NCBI RefSeq assembly: GCF_020400655.1 | Contig: NZ_JAINRC010000017.1 | Coordinates: 62,001-126,000, forward strand | DNA length: 64,000 bases | Reading direction: 5' to 3' | Source of the DNA: Streptomyces spinosus | GTDB taxonomy: Bacteria > Actinomycetota > Actinomycetes > Streptomycetales > Streptomycetaceae | Shown here: piece after piece, positions 32,558 to 41,121 of the stretch | How positions within the stretch are numbered: position 1 is the stretch's first letter | Layout of the letters: every line of letters starts with the position of its first letter | Notes under the pieces: model-generated | Database searches by the model: none | What the model was told of the DNA's origin: nothing | What the model saw: the letters and a program-made list of their open reading frames with translations, nothing else | Position numbers and translations under genes: made by a program

Positions 32558-33537
32558 CAGGCGGCCACCGTCCGGGCGGTCGTCGGCCGGCGCCTGAGCC
32601 GGCGCAGCCGGCCCGCGCGCTGCGGGTCCATCGCGTCGATGGCCTGCTCCAGCAGATCCTGCGGCAGCCTCTTCAGCGCGGCCGCGCCCCGTGCTCGCAG
32701 TTGTCTGGCCACGGCGGGTTCGAACCTCTCGATCGATCCGAGGTGGTGGGCCATGATGGCGCAGTACGTGCGCACGGCTTTCGGCAGCAGCGCGCCGGCA
32801 TCGCGGTCCCGTGCCGTTTCCTCGATCACCTGGTCGAACGCGCGAATGAAGTCCAGTTGGCGCACATCCCCGATCTGGGTGAGCGACGAGGCGACCCCGC
32901 GCCGGTAGTACACGCCGAGCAGCCCGACCGCGGCGAAGGAATCCGCCTCCCGGTGCAGTTTCCAGATCCACGGGCGGTCCTCGGCCGTGCGCAGGCCGTG
33001 GGTGAAGTGCAGCAGTCCGCGGTCGACCAGCCGGCGGTGGTACACCCCCGCCCACGCGTACGCGTAGTCGACCGAGGTGGACCGTTCGGCCGGCAGGATC
33101 GCCCCGCGGGGGTCCAGCACCACCTGGCGCCGCCCCACCGGGACACGGTGGACGGAGCGGGCCCGGCCGGTGCACTGCACATGGTCGGTGCGGACGAAGT
33201 CGCAGCCCAGCTCGTCCATGGCGGCGACCAGGAGCGGCAAGTAGCCGGGGGCGAGCCAGTCGTCGCCGTCCAGGAACGTCAGGTACTCGCCGCGCGCCCG
33301 GTCGATGCCGGTGTTGCGCGCGGTCGCCAGCCCTTCGTTCCGCTCGTGCCGGACCACGACGGCGCCGGGCAGTTCGCGTTCCGCGCGCGCGAGGATCCGC
33401 GGTGTCTCGTCGCTCGAACAATCGTCGACGAGAATGAATTCGAAGTCCTCACGCGCGTTCGCACGCAGGCTCTTCAGCGTGTCTGGCGCGTATTGCTGGA
33501 CGTTGTAGAAGGGCACGATGACCGAGAGCTTCACCAC
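32557..33537 (-). CDS. GT2 family glycosyltransferase (pair B)
   Basis: A 326-residue GT-A glycosyltransferase, paralogue of the gene at 28705-29691. It starts VKLSVIVPFYNVQQYAPDTL and has LDGDDWLAPGYL, DYAYAWAGVYHRRLVDRGLL and AEDRPWIW. GTG codons at 33537 and 33534 are both usable starts. It is transcribed leftward from the AT-rich divergent region 33538-33735, ahead of its coupled polysialyltransferase-like partner. The C-terminus is strongly basic (RLRRLRRRPTTAR), consistent with peripheral membrane binding. Confidence 0.85.
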   Translation of the reverse strand: MVKLSVIVPFYNVQQYAPDTLKSLRANAREDFEFILVDDCSSDETPRILARAERELPGAVVVRHERNEGLATARNTGIDRARGEYLTFLDGDDWLAPGYLPLLVAAMDELGCDFVRTDHVQCTGRARSVHRVPVGRRQVVLDPRGAILPAERSTSVDYAYAWAGVYHRRLVDRGLLHFTHGLRTAEDRPWIWKLHREADSFAAVGLLGVYYRRGVASSLTQIGDVRQLDFIRAFDQVIEETARDRDAGALLPKAVRTYCAIMAHHLGSIERFEPAVARQLRARGAAALKRLPQDLLEQAIDAMDPQRAGRLRRLRRRPTTARTVAA

Positions 33538-33735
33538 GCGGACGACCTTAGAGGGGACCCCGGCTCACACCCCGACGGTCTGCTTGAATCCAGGTGAACT
33601 GTGCGCGACGAAGTAATGAACCACGTATTTTCCCGCCGCCCCCGCGTCCCGATTCCCCATTCGGCGATGTGCTGTTAACCGTTTGTTGCATTCGGGTTGG
33701 GCGGAACCTCTCAATCGCTTCCTAGCGTCTTCGAC

Positions 33736-35079
33736 GTGCCAGCAAGTGCGAAGAAGTCCCTGCGGGTCGCCGTCCTCGCGGACTCCGACACCCGGTGGAA
33801 GTGGGGCGCGCTCACCGCGCAGCGCCTCACTCCCGCGGCTGCCGAGGTCCGGCTCGACGGCTACCTCCTGCGGGGACGCGCCACCCCCACCGCCCGCCAG
33901 CTCCAGGAAGTCGGCGTCCATGCCGACTCCCTGCGCGAGGTCACCGCGGTCGAGTTCCTGCGCGCGATGAGCGAGGACCCCGACGACCGGTACGACGTCC
34001 TCGTGCTCGCGCTGGTCGGCGGCGGAGTGCAGGCGATGCTGCACGGGCTGCGGGCCGCCTGGGGCTCCGGCAGGCGCCCCGTGGTCGTCACCGGCTACGT
34101 CGGCGTCGTCTACGAGAAGCTCACCGACGGGCTGCTGCTGCGGCACGGCGCGGACCTCGTCCTCGCCAACTCCCGCCACGACGCGGACCGGTTCCGGGCC
34201 GTGTACGAGGGCGTGGGCGCCGACGCCTCCTCGGTCACCGAGGTCGCGCTGCCCTTCCTCGGCGGCGAGCCGTACACCGGCGCGGACGAGCCGTCCCCGG
34301 AGCAGGGACGCGGGCCCTACACCGTGGTGTTCGCCGCCCAGCCGTCCGTGCCGGACAACCGCCGGGACCGTACCTACCTGCTGAACCGCCTCGTCGAGCA
34401 CGCCCGCAGGCACCCCGAGCGGGAGGTGCTGCTCAAACTGCGCTCCAAGCCCGGCGAGCACACCACCCACATCGAGGAGCTGCCGTACCAGAAGCTGGCC
34501 CAGGGCCAGGACCTGCCGGCCAACTTCCGCCTGGTGTACGGCCACATGGGCGAGGTGCTGGACCGCACCGACCTGCTGGTCACGGTCAGCTCCACGGCCG
34601 CCCTGGAGGCCCTGCACCGCCGCATCCCCACCGCGGTCCTCACCGACCTCGGGGTCCGCGAGGTGCTCGGCAACCACCACTTCACCGGCTCCGGCTGCCT
34701 CGCCTCCTGGGACCAGCTCGACGCCGGGCACCGTCCGGTGCCGGACGAGGAGTGGGTGGCCCGGCAGGGCGTCGCCGCCGACGGCACCTACGGCACGGCG
34801 TTCGACAGCGCCCGCGAGCGCATCGCCCGCTTGCTCGACCGGCCGGGCGGGCTGCCGCCCCTCGCGCCCTACTACACCCCCGAGACCGCGCCCGGCTACC
34901 TGCCCGGCATCCTCGCCCGCCACCACCTCGGCCCCGACGGCGTACCGCTGCCCGGTGCCCCCGCCGCCGACAAGGCGCCCGGCCCCGTACGGCAGATCGT
35001 GCGCCGGGCCGCGCGCGGCGCCTACCGGCACGGCGTCCAGCGGGTCGCCCCCGTGATCCGGCGGATGGGCGAGCTGTGA
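33736..35079 (+). CDS. putative glycosyltransferase (DUF6716-like) of the wall-polymer locus
   Basis: A 447-residue protein that looks like a GT-B enzyme. It begins SLRVAVLADSDTRWKWGALT, a sequence I associate with the actinobacterial DUF6716 putative glycosyltransferases. The C-terminal half contains LLKLRSKPGEHTTHIEELPY and a VTVSSTAALEALHRRIPTAV segment, comparable to the nucleotide-binding half of CDP-glycerol or sialyl transferases. GTG 33736 is chosen because the fold starts just after it. No ribosome-binding site is evident, and the mRNA may be leaderless. It is first in the rightward run that leads into the CMP-nonulosonate genes, 23 bases before the next one. Confidence 0.7.
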   Translation: MPASAKKSLRVAVLADSDTRWKWGALTAQRLTPAAAEVRLDGYLLRGRATPTARQLQEVGVHADSLREVTAVEFLRAMSEDPDDRYDVLVLALVGGGVQAMLHGLRAAWGSGRRPVVVTGYVGVVYEKLTDGLLLRHGADLVLANSRHDADRFRAVYEGVGADASSVTEVALPFLGGEPYTGADEPSPEQGRGPYTVVFAAQPSVPDNRRDRTYLLNRLVEHARRHPEREVLLKLRSKPGEHTTHIEELPYQKLAQGQDLPANFRLVYGHMGEVLDRTDLLVTVSSTAALEALHRRIPTAVLTDLGVREVLGNHHFTGSGCLASWDQLDAGHRPVPDEEWVARQGVAADGTYGTAFDSARERIARLLDRPGGLPPLAPYYTPETAPGYLPGILARHHLGPDGVPLPGAPAADKAPGPVRQIVRRAARGAYRHGVQRVAPVIRRMGEL

Positions 35080-35102
35080 CCTCACCCCAAGGAGTAGACC
35101 CC

Positions 35103-36332
35103 ATGTCCAACCCGGCAGCGGGCCACGGCGCTTCGATCCGCCGGGTGCTCGCGGTGATCCCCGCGCGCGGCGGCTCCAAGGGCGTGCCCGCGAAGAACCT
35201 CGCCCCGGTGGGCGGTGTCCCGCTGGTGGCCCGCGCGGTGCGCGAGTGCCGGGCGAGCCGGCTGGTGACCGACGTCGTCGTCTCCACCGACGACCAGGCC
35301 ATCGCCACCGCCGCCCGCGAGGCCGGCGCCGAGGTCGTCCTGCGGCCCGCCGCCATCGCCGGGGACACCGCCACCTCCGAGGCAGCCGTCCTGCACGCCA
35401 TGGACACCCACGAGACGCTGCACGGCTCCCCCGTCGACGTGGTCCTGCTCGTGCAGTGCACCAGCCCGTTCCTCGTCCGCGAGGACATCGACGGCGTCGC
35501 CGCCGCGGTCGCCGAGAACGGCGCCGACACCGCCGTCACCGTGGCCCCCTTCCACGGCTTCGTCTGGCGCGAGGCCGACGAGCCCACCGAGGGCGGGCGC
35601 GGCGTCAACCACGACAAGTCCTACCGCCCGCGCCGCCAGGACCGGCCCCAGGACTTCCTGGAGACCGGCGCCGCCTACGCGATGGACGCCGCCGGCTTCC
35701 GCGAGCACCGCCACCGCTTCTTCGGCCACACCGAGCTGGTCCGCACCGACCCGGCCCGGGTGCTGGAGATCGACGACCCGCACGACCTGGCCCGCGCCCG
35801 CGCCCTCGCGCCCCTCTTCGACGCGGACCGCCCCGGTTCGCTGCCGACCGCCGACGACGTCGACGCGGTCGTACTCGACTTCGACGGCACCCAGACCGAC
35901 GACCGGGTGCTGATCGACTCCGACGGACGGGAGTTCGTCGCCGTGCACCGCGGCGACGGCCTCGGCATCGCGGCCCTCCGCAGGAGCGGCCTGAAGCTGC
36001 TGATCCTGTCCACGGAACAGAACCCGGTCGTCGCCGCCCGCGCACGGAAGCTGCAACTGCCCGTGCTGCACGGCATCGACCGGAAAGACCTCGCGCTGAA
36101 GCAGTGGTGCGAGGAGCAGGGCATCGCGCCGGAGCGCGTGCTCTACGTCGGCAACGACGTCAACGACCTGCCGTGCTTCGCCCTCGTGGGCTGGCCCGTG
36201 GCGGTCGCGAGCGCCCACGACGTCGTTCGCGGCGCCGCACGCGCGGTCACCACCGTCCCCGGCGGTGACGGCGCGATCCGAGAGATCGCCAGCTGGATCC
36301 TCGGCCCCTCTCTCGATTCCCTCCCCAAGTAA
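35103..36332 (+). CDS. CMP-nonulosonate synthetase fused to HAD phosphatase
   Basis: A 409-residue bifunctional protein. The N-terminal half is an acylneuraminate cytidylyltransferase: IPARGGSKGVPAKNLAPVGG at residues 18-37, LVQCTSPFLV, and ETGAAYAMD. The C-terminal half, from about residue 253, is a C0-type HAD phosphatase like KDO-8-P phosphatase, with nucleophile motif LDFDGTQTDDRV, an ILSTEQ motif II, a lysine in RKDLALKQW and the acidic GNDVNDLPCF. The arrangement resembles the two-domain animal CMAS. It could dephosphorylate Kdn-9-phosphate and then activate Kdn with CTP. AAGGAG precedes ATG 35103. The synthase gene follows 12 bases later. Confidence 0.88.
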   Translation: MSNPAAGHGASIRRVLAVIPARGGSKGVPAKNLAPVGGVPLVARAVRECRASRLVTDVVVSTDDQAIATAAREAGAEVVLRPAAIAGDTATSEAAVLHAMDTHETLHGSPVDVVLLVQCTSPFLVREDIDGVAAAVAENGADTAVTVAPFHGFVWREADEPTEGGRGVNHDKSYRPRRQDRPQDFLETGAAYAMDAAGFREHRHRFFGHTELVRTDPARVLEIDDPHDLARARALAPLFDADRPGSLPTADDVDAVVLDFDGTQTDDRVLIDSDGREFVAVHRGDGLGIAALRRSGLKLLILSTEQNPVVAARARKLQLPVLHGIDRKDLALKQWCEEQGIAPERVLYVGNDVNDLPCFALVGWPVAVASAHDVVRGAARAVTTVPGGDGAIREIASWILGPSLDSLPK

Positions 36333-36344
36333 GGACATCCCCTG

Positions 36345-37283
36345 ATGAGCACCAACTCCCGTCTGCGCACCTTCGGTTCGCGCGAGGTCGGCCCCGGCAA
36401 GCCCGTCTACATCTGCGGCGAGATCGGCATCAACCACAACGGTGAGCTGGAGAACGCCTTCAAGCTGATCGACGTCGCCGCCGAGGCCGGCTGCGACGCC
36501 GTCAAGTTCCAGAAGCGCACCCCCGAGATCTGCACCCCGCGCGACCAGTGGGACATCGAGCGCGACACCCCCTGGGGCCGGATGACCTACATCGACTACC
36601 GCCACCGGGTGGAGTTCGGCGAGGACGAGTACCGCCAGATCGACGAGTACTGCAAGGAGAAGGGGATCGACTGGTTCGCCTCCCCGTGGGACACCGAGGC
36701 CGTCGCCTTCCTGGAGAAGTTCGACGTCCCCGCCCACAAGGTGGCCTCCGCCTCCCTGACGGACGACGAGCTGCTGCGCGCGCTGCGCGCCACGGGCCGC
36801 TCCGTCATCCTCTCGACGGGCATGTCCACCCCGCGCCAGATCCGCCACGCGGTGGAGGTCCTGGGCTCGGACAACATCCTCCTCTGCCACGCCACCTCCA
36901 CCTACCCGGCCAAGGCCGAGGAGCTGAACCTCCGCGTGATCAACACGCTGGAGAAGGAGTACCCGAACGTCCCGATCGGCTACTCCGGCCACGAGACGGG
37001 CCTGCAGACCACGCTGGCGGCGGTCGCTCTGGGCGCCACCTTCGTCGAGCGCCACATCACCCTGGACCGCGCGATGTGGGGCTCCGACCAGGCCGCCTCG
37101 GTCGAGCCGCAGGGCCTCACCCGCCTCGTCCGTGACATCCGCACCATCGAGGCCTCCCTCGGCGACGGCGTCAAGAAGGTCTACGACTCCGAGCTGGGCC
37201 CGATGAAGAAGCTGCGCCGCGTCACGGGCGTCGTCGCCGAGGCGGAGATCGCCGCGGCGGCGGGCGAGCCGGTCTCGGTGTGA
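36345..37283 (+). CDS. nonulosonate (Kdn/Neu5Ac-type) synthase without SAF domain
   Basis: A 312-residue NeuB-family TIM-barrel synthase that condenses phosphoenolpyruvate with a six-carbon sugar or sugar phosphate. The family strings are PVYICGEIGINHNGELENAF, DAVKFQKRTPE, ILSTGMST, LCHATSTYPA, IGYSGHETG and ERHITLDRAMWGSDQAAS. Typical NeuB proteins are about 350 residues and end in an SAF (antifreeze-like) domain that reaches the N-acetyl group of ManNAc. Here the chain stops soon after the barrel. This fits a mannose or mannose-6-phosphate substrate and a Kdn product, as in teichulosonic acids known from S. coelicolor; that is inference. Confidence 0.87.
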   Translation: MSTNSRLRTFGSREVGPGKPVYICGEIGINHNGELENAFKLIDVAAEAGCDAVKFQKRTPEICTPRDQWDIERDTPWGRMTYIDYRHRVEFGEDEYRQIDEYCKEKGIDWFASPWDTEAVAFLEKFDVPAHKVASASLTDDELLRALRATGRSVILSTGMSTPRQIRHAVEVLGSDNILLCHATSTYPAKAEELNLRVINTLEKEYPNVPIGYSGHETGLQTTLAAVALGATFVERHITLDRAMWGSDQAASVEPQGLTRLVRDIRTIEASLGDGVKKVYDSELGPMKKLRRVTGVVAEAEIAAAAGEPVSV

Positions 37284-37318
37284 ATCCAGGTCACTGACGA
37301 CGGGACGGTCGTACGCCG

Positions 37319-38701
37319 ATGAGCCCCCGCGCCGGTCAGGCCGGCCACCCCGCCCGCACGCTCGCCTTCGTGGAGAGCCCGGTACAGCTGCTGAACGTAC
37401 TGGAGTGGGCCCACCTGCACGGCCTGCACGACACCGGCCCTTCCGGCCCGGCCGTGCCGTCCGGCTCCGGCCGGGCGGGCTCCGGTGTGCCGCTCGGTCC
37501 CGGCGGCGGGGATCCGGGTGTGCCGGGCGGCCCCGGCGGCCCGGGGCCGGCGGAGGCTGCCGTGCCGACGCCGGCCCTGCCCGCGCAGCCCGGCCCGGCG
37601 CACGCCGGTGCCGCGCACGGCGGCCACGACGGCGTCGGTCCCGGTCCCGGGCACGCCGGCCCGGTACCCGCCGTGCCCGCCCAGGGGCGGCGGCTGCCGG
37701 CCGGGGCGGTGGCGGGTGGCGCCGGGGCGGTGGCGGGTGGTGCGGAGCTGACCGTCGTCGTGCTGTCCCCGACCGACCCCATGACCCGGGGCCAGCTGCG
37801 CCGCATGGCGGACCTGGCCCGGGACGAGGGGTACCGGGTGCGCTGGGAGGAGGCGCGGGGCGGTACGACCGCGCCCTTCCACACCATCGGCGGCCTGGCC
37901 GGCTCCCTGCGCCGGGCCGACCGGATCGTCATGGGAGACCCCTTCTCCCGCTACGTGCAACTGCTGCTGACCATCACCCGCGCCCGCGACCTCGTCGTCG
38001 TGGACGACGGCACGGCGACGATGGAGTTCGTCGCCCAGCTCGCCCGCGGTGAGCGCCTGGTCCGCTGGCACCGCAAGGGCGGCCGGCCCGGCGCCCGCGA
38101 CCTGCTCTTCGCGCCGGTCTCCTCCTCCGCCCGGCGCCGCCTCACCCCGAGCGACCGCCGGCGCGTCGAGGTCTTCTCCTCCATGCCGGTGACCGACGTC
38201 CCGGACGGCGTGACCGTCACCGCCAACGACTTCGCCTTCACCCGCGCCCGCTTCGGCCCGCCGCGCATCACCCAGAGCGCCGACCTGGTCGGCACCTCCC
38301 TGGTGGAGACGGGTGTCGTGGACGGCGACCGCTATGTGGAGGCCGTCCGGAACCTGGCCAAGGCCCACGGCGCCACCCGCTACTTCGCCCACCGCCGCGA
38401 GAGCGCCGAGAAACTGCACCGCCTGGCCGCCGAGACGGGCCTGGAGATAGTCCGCCCGGACCTCCCGCTGGAGCTCATCGCCCGCCGGGGCCCGATCGGC
38501 GGGACGATCCTCAGCTTCCCCTCCACCGTCGTGCACACCCTGCCGCTGGCCCTGGCCGGCACCGGCGTACGCGTGGCGGTCTGCGACATCGACCCGACCT
38601 GGCTCACCGACGGCGCGTCCCCTCGCGCCCAGGGCTTCCTCTCCGGCGTGACCGGCACGGCCCGCGACGTCCACCGCCTGGCGGCGGTGAGCCCGGCGTA
38701 G
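37319..38701 (+). CDS. polysialyltransferase-like protein with large Gly/Pro insertion
   Basis: A 460-residue protein related to alpha-2,8-polysialyltransferases. The first strand-helix unit is RTLAFVESPVQLLNVLEWAH. The next strand, ELTVVVLSPTDPMTRGQL, comes only about 100 residues later, because residues 40-141 are a low-complexity Gly/Pro/Ala/His segment. Downstream motifs are VVVDDGTATMEFV (D/E-D/E-G type), YFAHRRES in place of the usual HP motif, and FPSTVVHTLPLAL. It lies 35 bases after the synthase gene and ends the rightward polymer operon. Confidence 0.75.
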   Translation: MSPRAGQAGHPARTLAFVESPVQLLNVLEWAHLHGLHDTGPSGPAVPSGSGRAGSGVPLGPGGGDPGVPGGPGGPGPAEAAVPTPALPAQPGPAHAGAAHGGHDGVGPGPGHAGPVPAVPAQGRRLPAGAVAGGAGAVAGGAELTVVVLSPTDPMTRGQLRRMADLARDEGYRVRWEEARGGTTAPFHTIGGLAGSLRRADRIVMGDPFSRYVQLLLTITRARDLVVVDDGTATMEFVAQLARGERLVRWHRKGGRPGARDLLFAPVSSSARRRLTPSDRRRVEVFSSMPVTDVPDGVTVTANDFAFTRARFGPPRITQSADLVGTSLVETGVVDGDRYVEAVRNLAKAHGATRYFAHRRESAEKLHRLAAETGLEIVRPDLPLELIARRGPIGGTILSFPSTVVHTLPLALAGTGVRVAVCDIDPTWLTDGASPRAQGFLSGVTGTARDVHRLAAVSPA

Positions 38702-38716
38702 CCGCCGGCACCGCAG

Positions 38717-38738
38717 GCCTGAGTACGCGTACTCAGGC
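38717..38738. promoter_or_regulatory. 22-base perfect palindrome between polymer locus and next operon
   Basis: GCCTGAGTACG at 38717-38727 is followed immediately by its exact complement to 38738, with no loop. It begins 16 bases after the polysialyltransferase-like gene and 111 bases before the next start. A loopless palindrome suits a dimeric regulator better than a terminator, but either is possible. Confidence 0.5.
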
Positions 38739-38848
38739 GCCCGGTCATCACATCTCGGTAGGCTCCTTCACCTCGTGCACGCGACCCGCACGAGGCGGCG
38801 GAGGACCGCTGGAACAGGGGAATCGGGGAATCGGGGAGAACATCACGC

Positions 38849-39295
38849 ATGGCGTGGGACGAGTGGGAGCGACTGAAGGCGGATGCCGCGGCCCGCGGCT
38901 CCACGGGGATGCGGCTGAACCACGTTCCGACGGATCCGGGCGGTAGCGGCACCGGTGATCTGAAGTCGGACAGGAAGGCCTGGACCCAGGCCGGCGCGGA
39001 CACCAAGGGCCTGCAGGACGACATCGCCAAGGCGCTGGGAAAGCTGGACGACGGGCAGTCGGGGCTGGGGGACGCGTCGGGCGTGCAGTCGGCGGCGGCG
39101 CAGAAGGAGCTGTACGCGTCCTGGAAGAAGTACGTCGGTGACGTGAAGGGCCGCTGCGGTGAGCTGGGCGGCCTGCTGGAGCGCTCCGGGCACGACCTCG
39201 CGATGTCGGACGCCGAGGTGAAGGCCGAGCTGGACAGGATCAGCGCCGAGTACCACGACACCGAGGCCGTCGGCGGCGACCCGAAGGGCCGGTGA
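38849..39295 (+). CDS. small helical protein of the alpha/beta-hydrolase operon
   Basis: A 148-residue, highly charged, probably all-helical protein without signal peptide. It starts AWDEWERLKADAAARG and contains YASWKKYVGDVKGRCGELGG. Size, helicity and central tryptophan are reminiscent of WXG100/ESX-type secreted partners, but the W-x-G motif itself is not present, so I do not assign the family. GGGGAGAA precedes ATG 38849. Its stop overlaps the GTG of the hydrolase gene by four bases, so the two are coupled and probably work together. Confidence 0.65.
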   Translation: MAWDEWERLKADAAARGSTGMRLNHVPTDPGGSGTGDLKSDRKAWTQAGADTKGLQDDIAKALGKLDDGQSGLGDASGVQSAAAQKELYASWKKYVGDVKGRCGELGGLLERSGHDLAMSDAEVKAELDRISAEYHDTEAVGGDPKGR

Positions 39296-41106
39296 CGGGC
39301 TTCGTGGACATCGCGACGTTGAAGGCCCTGAAGCCCTCCGAGTACGAGGAGGCGGCCGACGGGTACCGGGCCACGAGCGAGATGGCCAGCACCGCAAAGG
39401 ACACGGTGGAGAACCGCATCTCGGCCGGTATCCGCAACCGGCTGAAGGGCGAGACGGCCGACGCGGCCCTGCGTGAGCTGAAGGAGCTGGGCAAGGACTT
39501 CCACTACGTCCAGACCGAGTGCGCGCTGGTGAGCACCGCGCTGAACGGGTTCGCGCACGACATGGCGGCGGCCAAGCGCAAGCTGGAGGCGGCCCTGGCG
39601 GACGCCGAGGCGGCGGGCTGCACGGTGGGCGCGGACGGTTCGGTCACCTTCCCGGCCGGCGGCACGGAGGTCGACGGCAAGGTGCCCGAGGGCGGCACCG
39701 TGTCGGCCTCGGCCAGCTTGACGGATCCGACGGCCGACGCGATCGAGCAGCAGGCCATCCACCAGCACCCGAACCCGAACTTCGGCAAGGCCATCGGCTT
39801 CGCCAACCGCATCGGGGACGCGCTGCAGGAGGCCGCGGCGGCGGACGCCAAGTGGGCGCCGAAGCTGCGCGCACTGAAGGCGGACGACGACCTGGTGGTG
39901 TCCGACCGGGACTGGTCCGACGCCAGGTCCGACCAGGACGGGGTGAGCGAGGCCGGCAAGACGTACCTCGACTCCCTGCCCCAGCCGCCCCAGGACGGCA
40001 GCCCGCAGGACAACGCGGCCTGGTGGAAGAACCTCAGCGACGAGGAGCGCGCGGCCTGGCTCTCCCTCCGCCCGGACGCCGTGGGCAGCCTCGACGGGCT
40101 TCCCTCTACGGTCCGCGACGAGGCCAACCGTGTCGTGTTCGACGAGACCCGGGCACGGCAGCAGATGGAACTCGACTCGATCCCGAAGCCGCCGGCCAAC
40201 GAATGGACCTGGATCACGGCAGGCGGGTATCCGTCCAAGGTGCACACCGACGAGTGGATGGAGTGGAGCAGGAAGTACGGGGACCGGTACGACTTCCTCA
40301 CCAAGTCGCTGCACGGCATGCAGGACATCCAGAAGCGCTTCGACGCCACGGGTACGAACGGGCTGCCCGAGGCCTACCTCCTGGGGTTCAGCACCGAAGG
40401 GGACGGCCGTGCGATCATCGCCAACGGCAATCCCGACACGGCTGATCACCAGGCTGTGTACGTTCCGGGCACGAAGTCCGACCTGAACAGCATCGGCGGC
40501 AACATCGACCGCATGGTCAATCTGTGGGGCGAGGCGCGCAACGAGGCCGACGGAAAGACCGTCTCCACGATCACCTGGCTCGGCTACGACGCACCGGACG
40601 ACGTGGTCAAGGACGCGCCGTTCGAGCACTACGCGTACGACGGCGCCCCGGCGTTCACCAGATTCCTCGACGGTCTGGAGACGTCCCACACGGGTGACAC
40701 ACCGCCGCACCGCACCGTGATCGGCCATTCGTACGGTACGACCCTGATCGGAGCCGCGGCCCAGAAGGGCACGCTCAACGCGGACGACGTCGTTCTGGCG
40801 GGCAGCCCGGGCGTCAAGGTGTCCCATGCCGCCGAGCTGGACGTGCCGCAGGGCCACGTCTGGAACGAGGAGGCCGACGGAGACCCCGTTCCCGACATCG
40901 GCCGCTGGGGGCACGGCGGGGACTGGTTCGTTATCCCCAGTGACCCTGAGTTCGGCGCCCATCAGATGACCACGGACACGCAGGGGCACAGCGGGTACTG
41001 GAATCCGGGGTCCGACAGCCTGAAGAACCAGGCCTACGTCGTGACCGGGCACGGAGACGACGTGCAGCTGAAGCCGCCGCCCGACTACTGGGCCCACGTG
41101 AAGTAG
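39292..41106 (+). CDS. alpha/beta hydrolase (DUF1023-type) with N-terminal helical domain
   Basis: A 604-residue protein. Residues 1-120 form a long helical region (KALKPSEYEEAADGYRATSE onward) like the LXG/WXG-type domains of type VII substrates. A linker follows, then a C-terminal alpha/beta hydrolase of the DUF1023 type with nucleophile elbow VIGHSYGTTLIGAA and downstream VLAGSPGVKV. The likely active-site histidine is in EFGAHQMTTD or GHSGYWN. No signal peptide is present. It sits between a small helical protein and a lipoprotein. Substrate and location are unknown, and export by a type VII-like route is speculation based on architecture. Confidence 0.78.
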   Translation: MTGFVDIATLKALKPSEYEEAADGYRATSEMASTAKDTVENRISAGIRNRLKGETADAALRELKELGKDFHYVQTECALVSTALNGFAHDMAAAKRKLEAALADAEAAGCTVGADGSVTFPAGGTEVDGKVPEGGTVSASASLTDPTADAIEQQAIHQHPNPNFGKAIGFANRIGDALQEAAAADAKWAPKLRALKADDDLVVSDRDWSDARSDQDGVSEAGKTYLDSLPQPPQDGSPQDNAAWWKNLSDEERAAWLSLRPDAVGSLDGLPSTVRDEANRVVFDETRARQQMELDSIPKPPANEWTWITAGGYPSKVHTDEWMEWSRKYGDRYDFLTKSLHGMQDIQKRFDATGTNGLPEAYLLGFSTEGDGRAIIANGNPDTADHQAVYVPGTKSDLNSIGGNIDRMVNLWGEARNEADGKTVSTITWLGYDAPDDVVKDAPFEHYAYDGAPAFTRFLDGLETSHTGDTPPHRTVIGHSYGTTLIGAAAQKGTLNADDVVLAGSPGVKVSHAAELDVPQGHVWNEEADGDPVPDIGRWGHGGDWFVIPSDPEFGAHQMTTDTQGHSGYWNPGSDSLKNQAYVVTGHGDDVQLKPPPDYWAHVK

Positions 41107-41121
41107 GAGAAGTCCCCCCAC

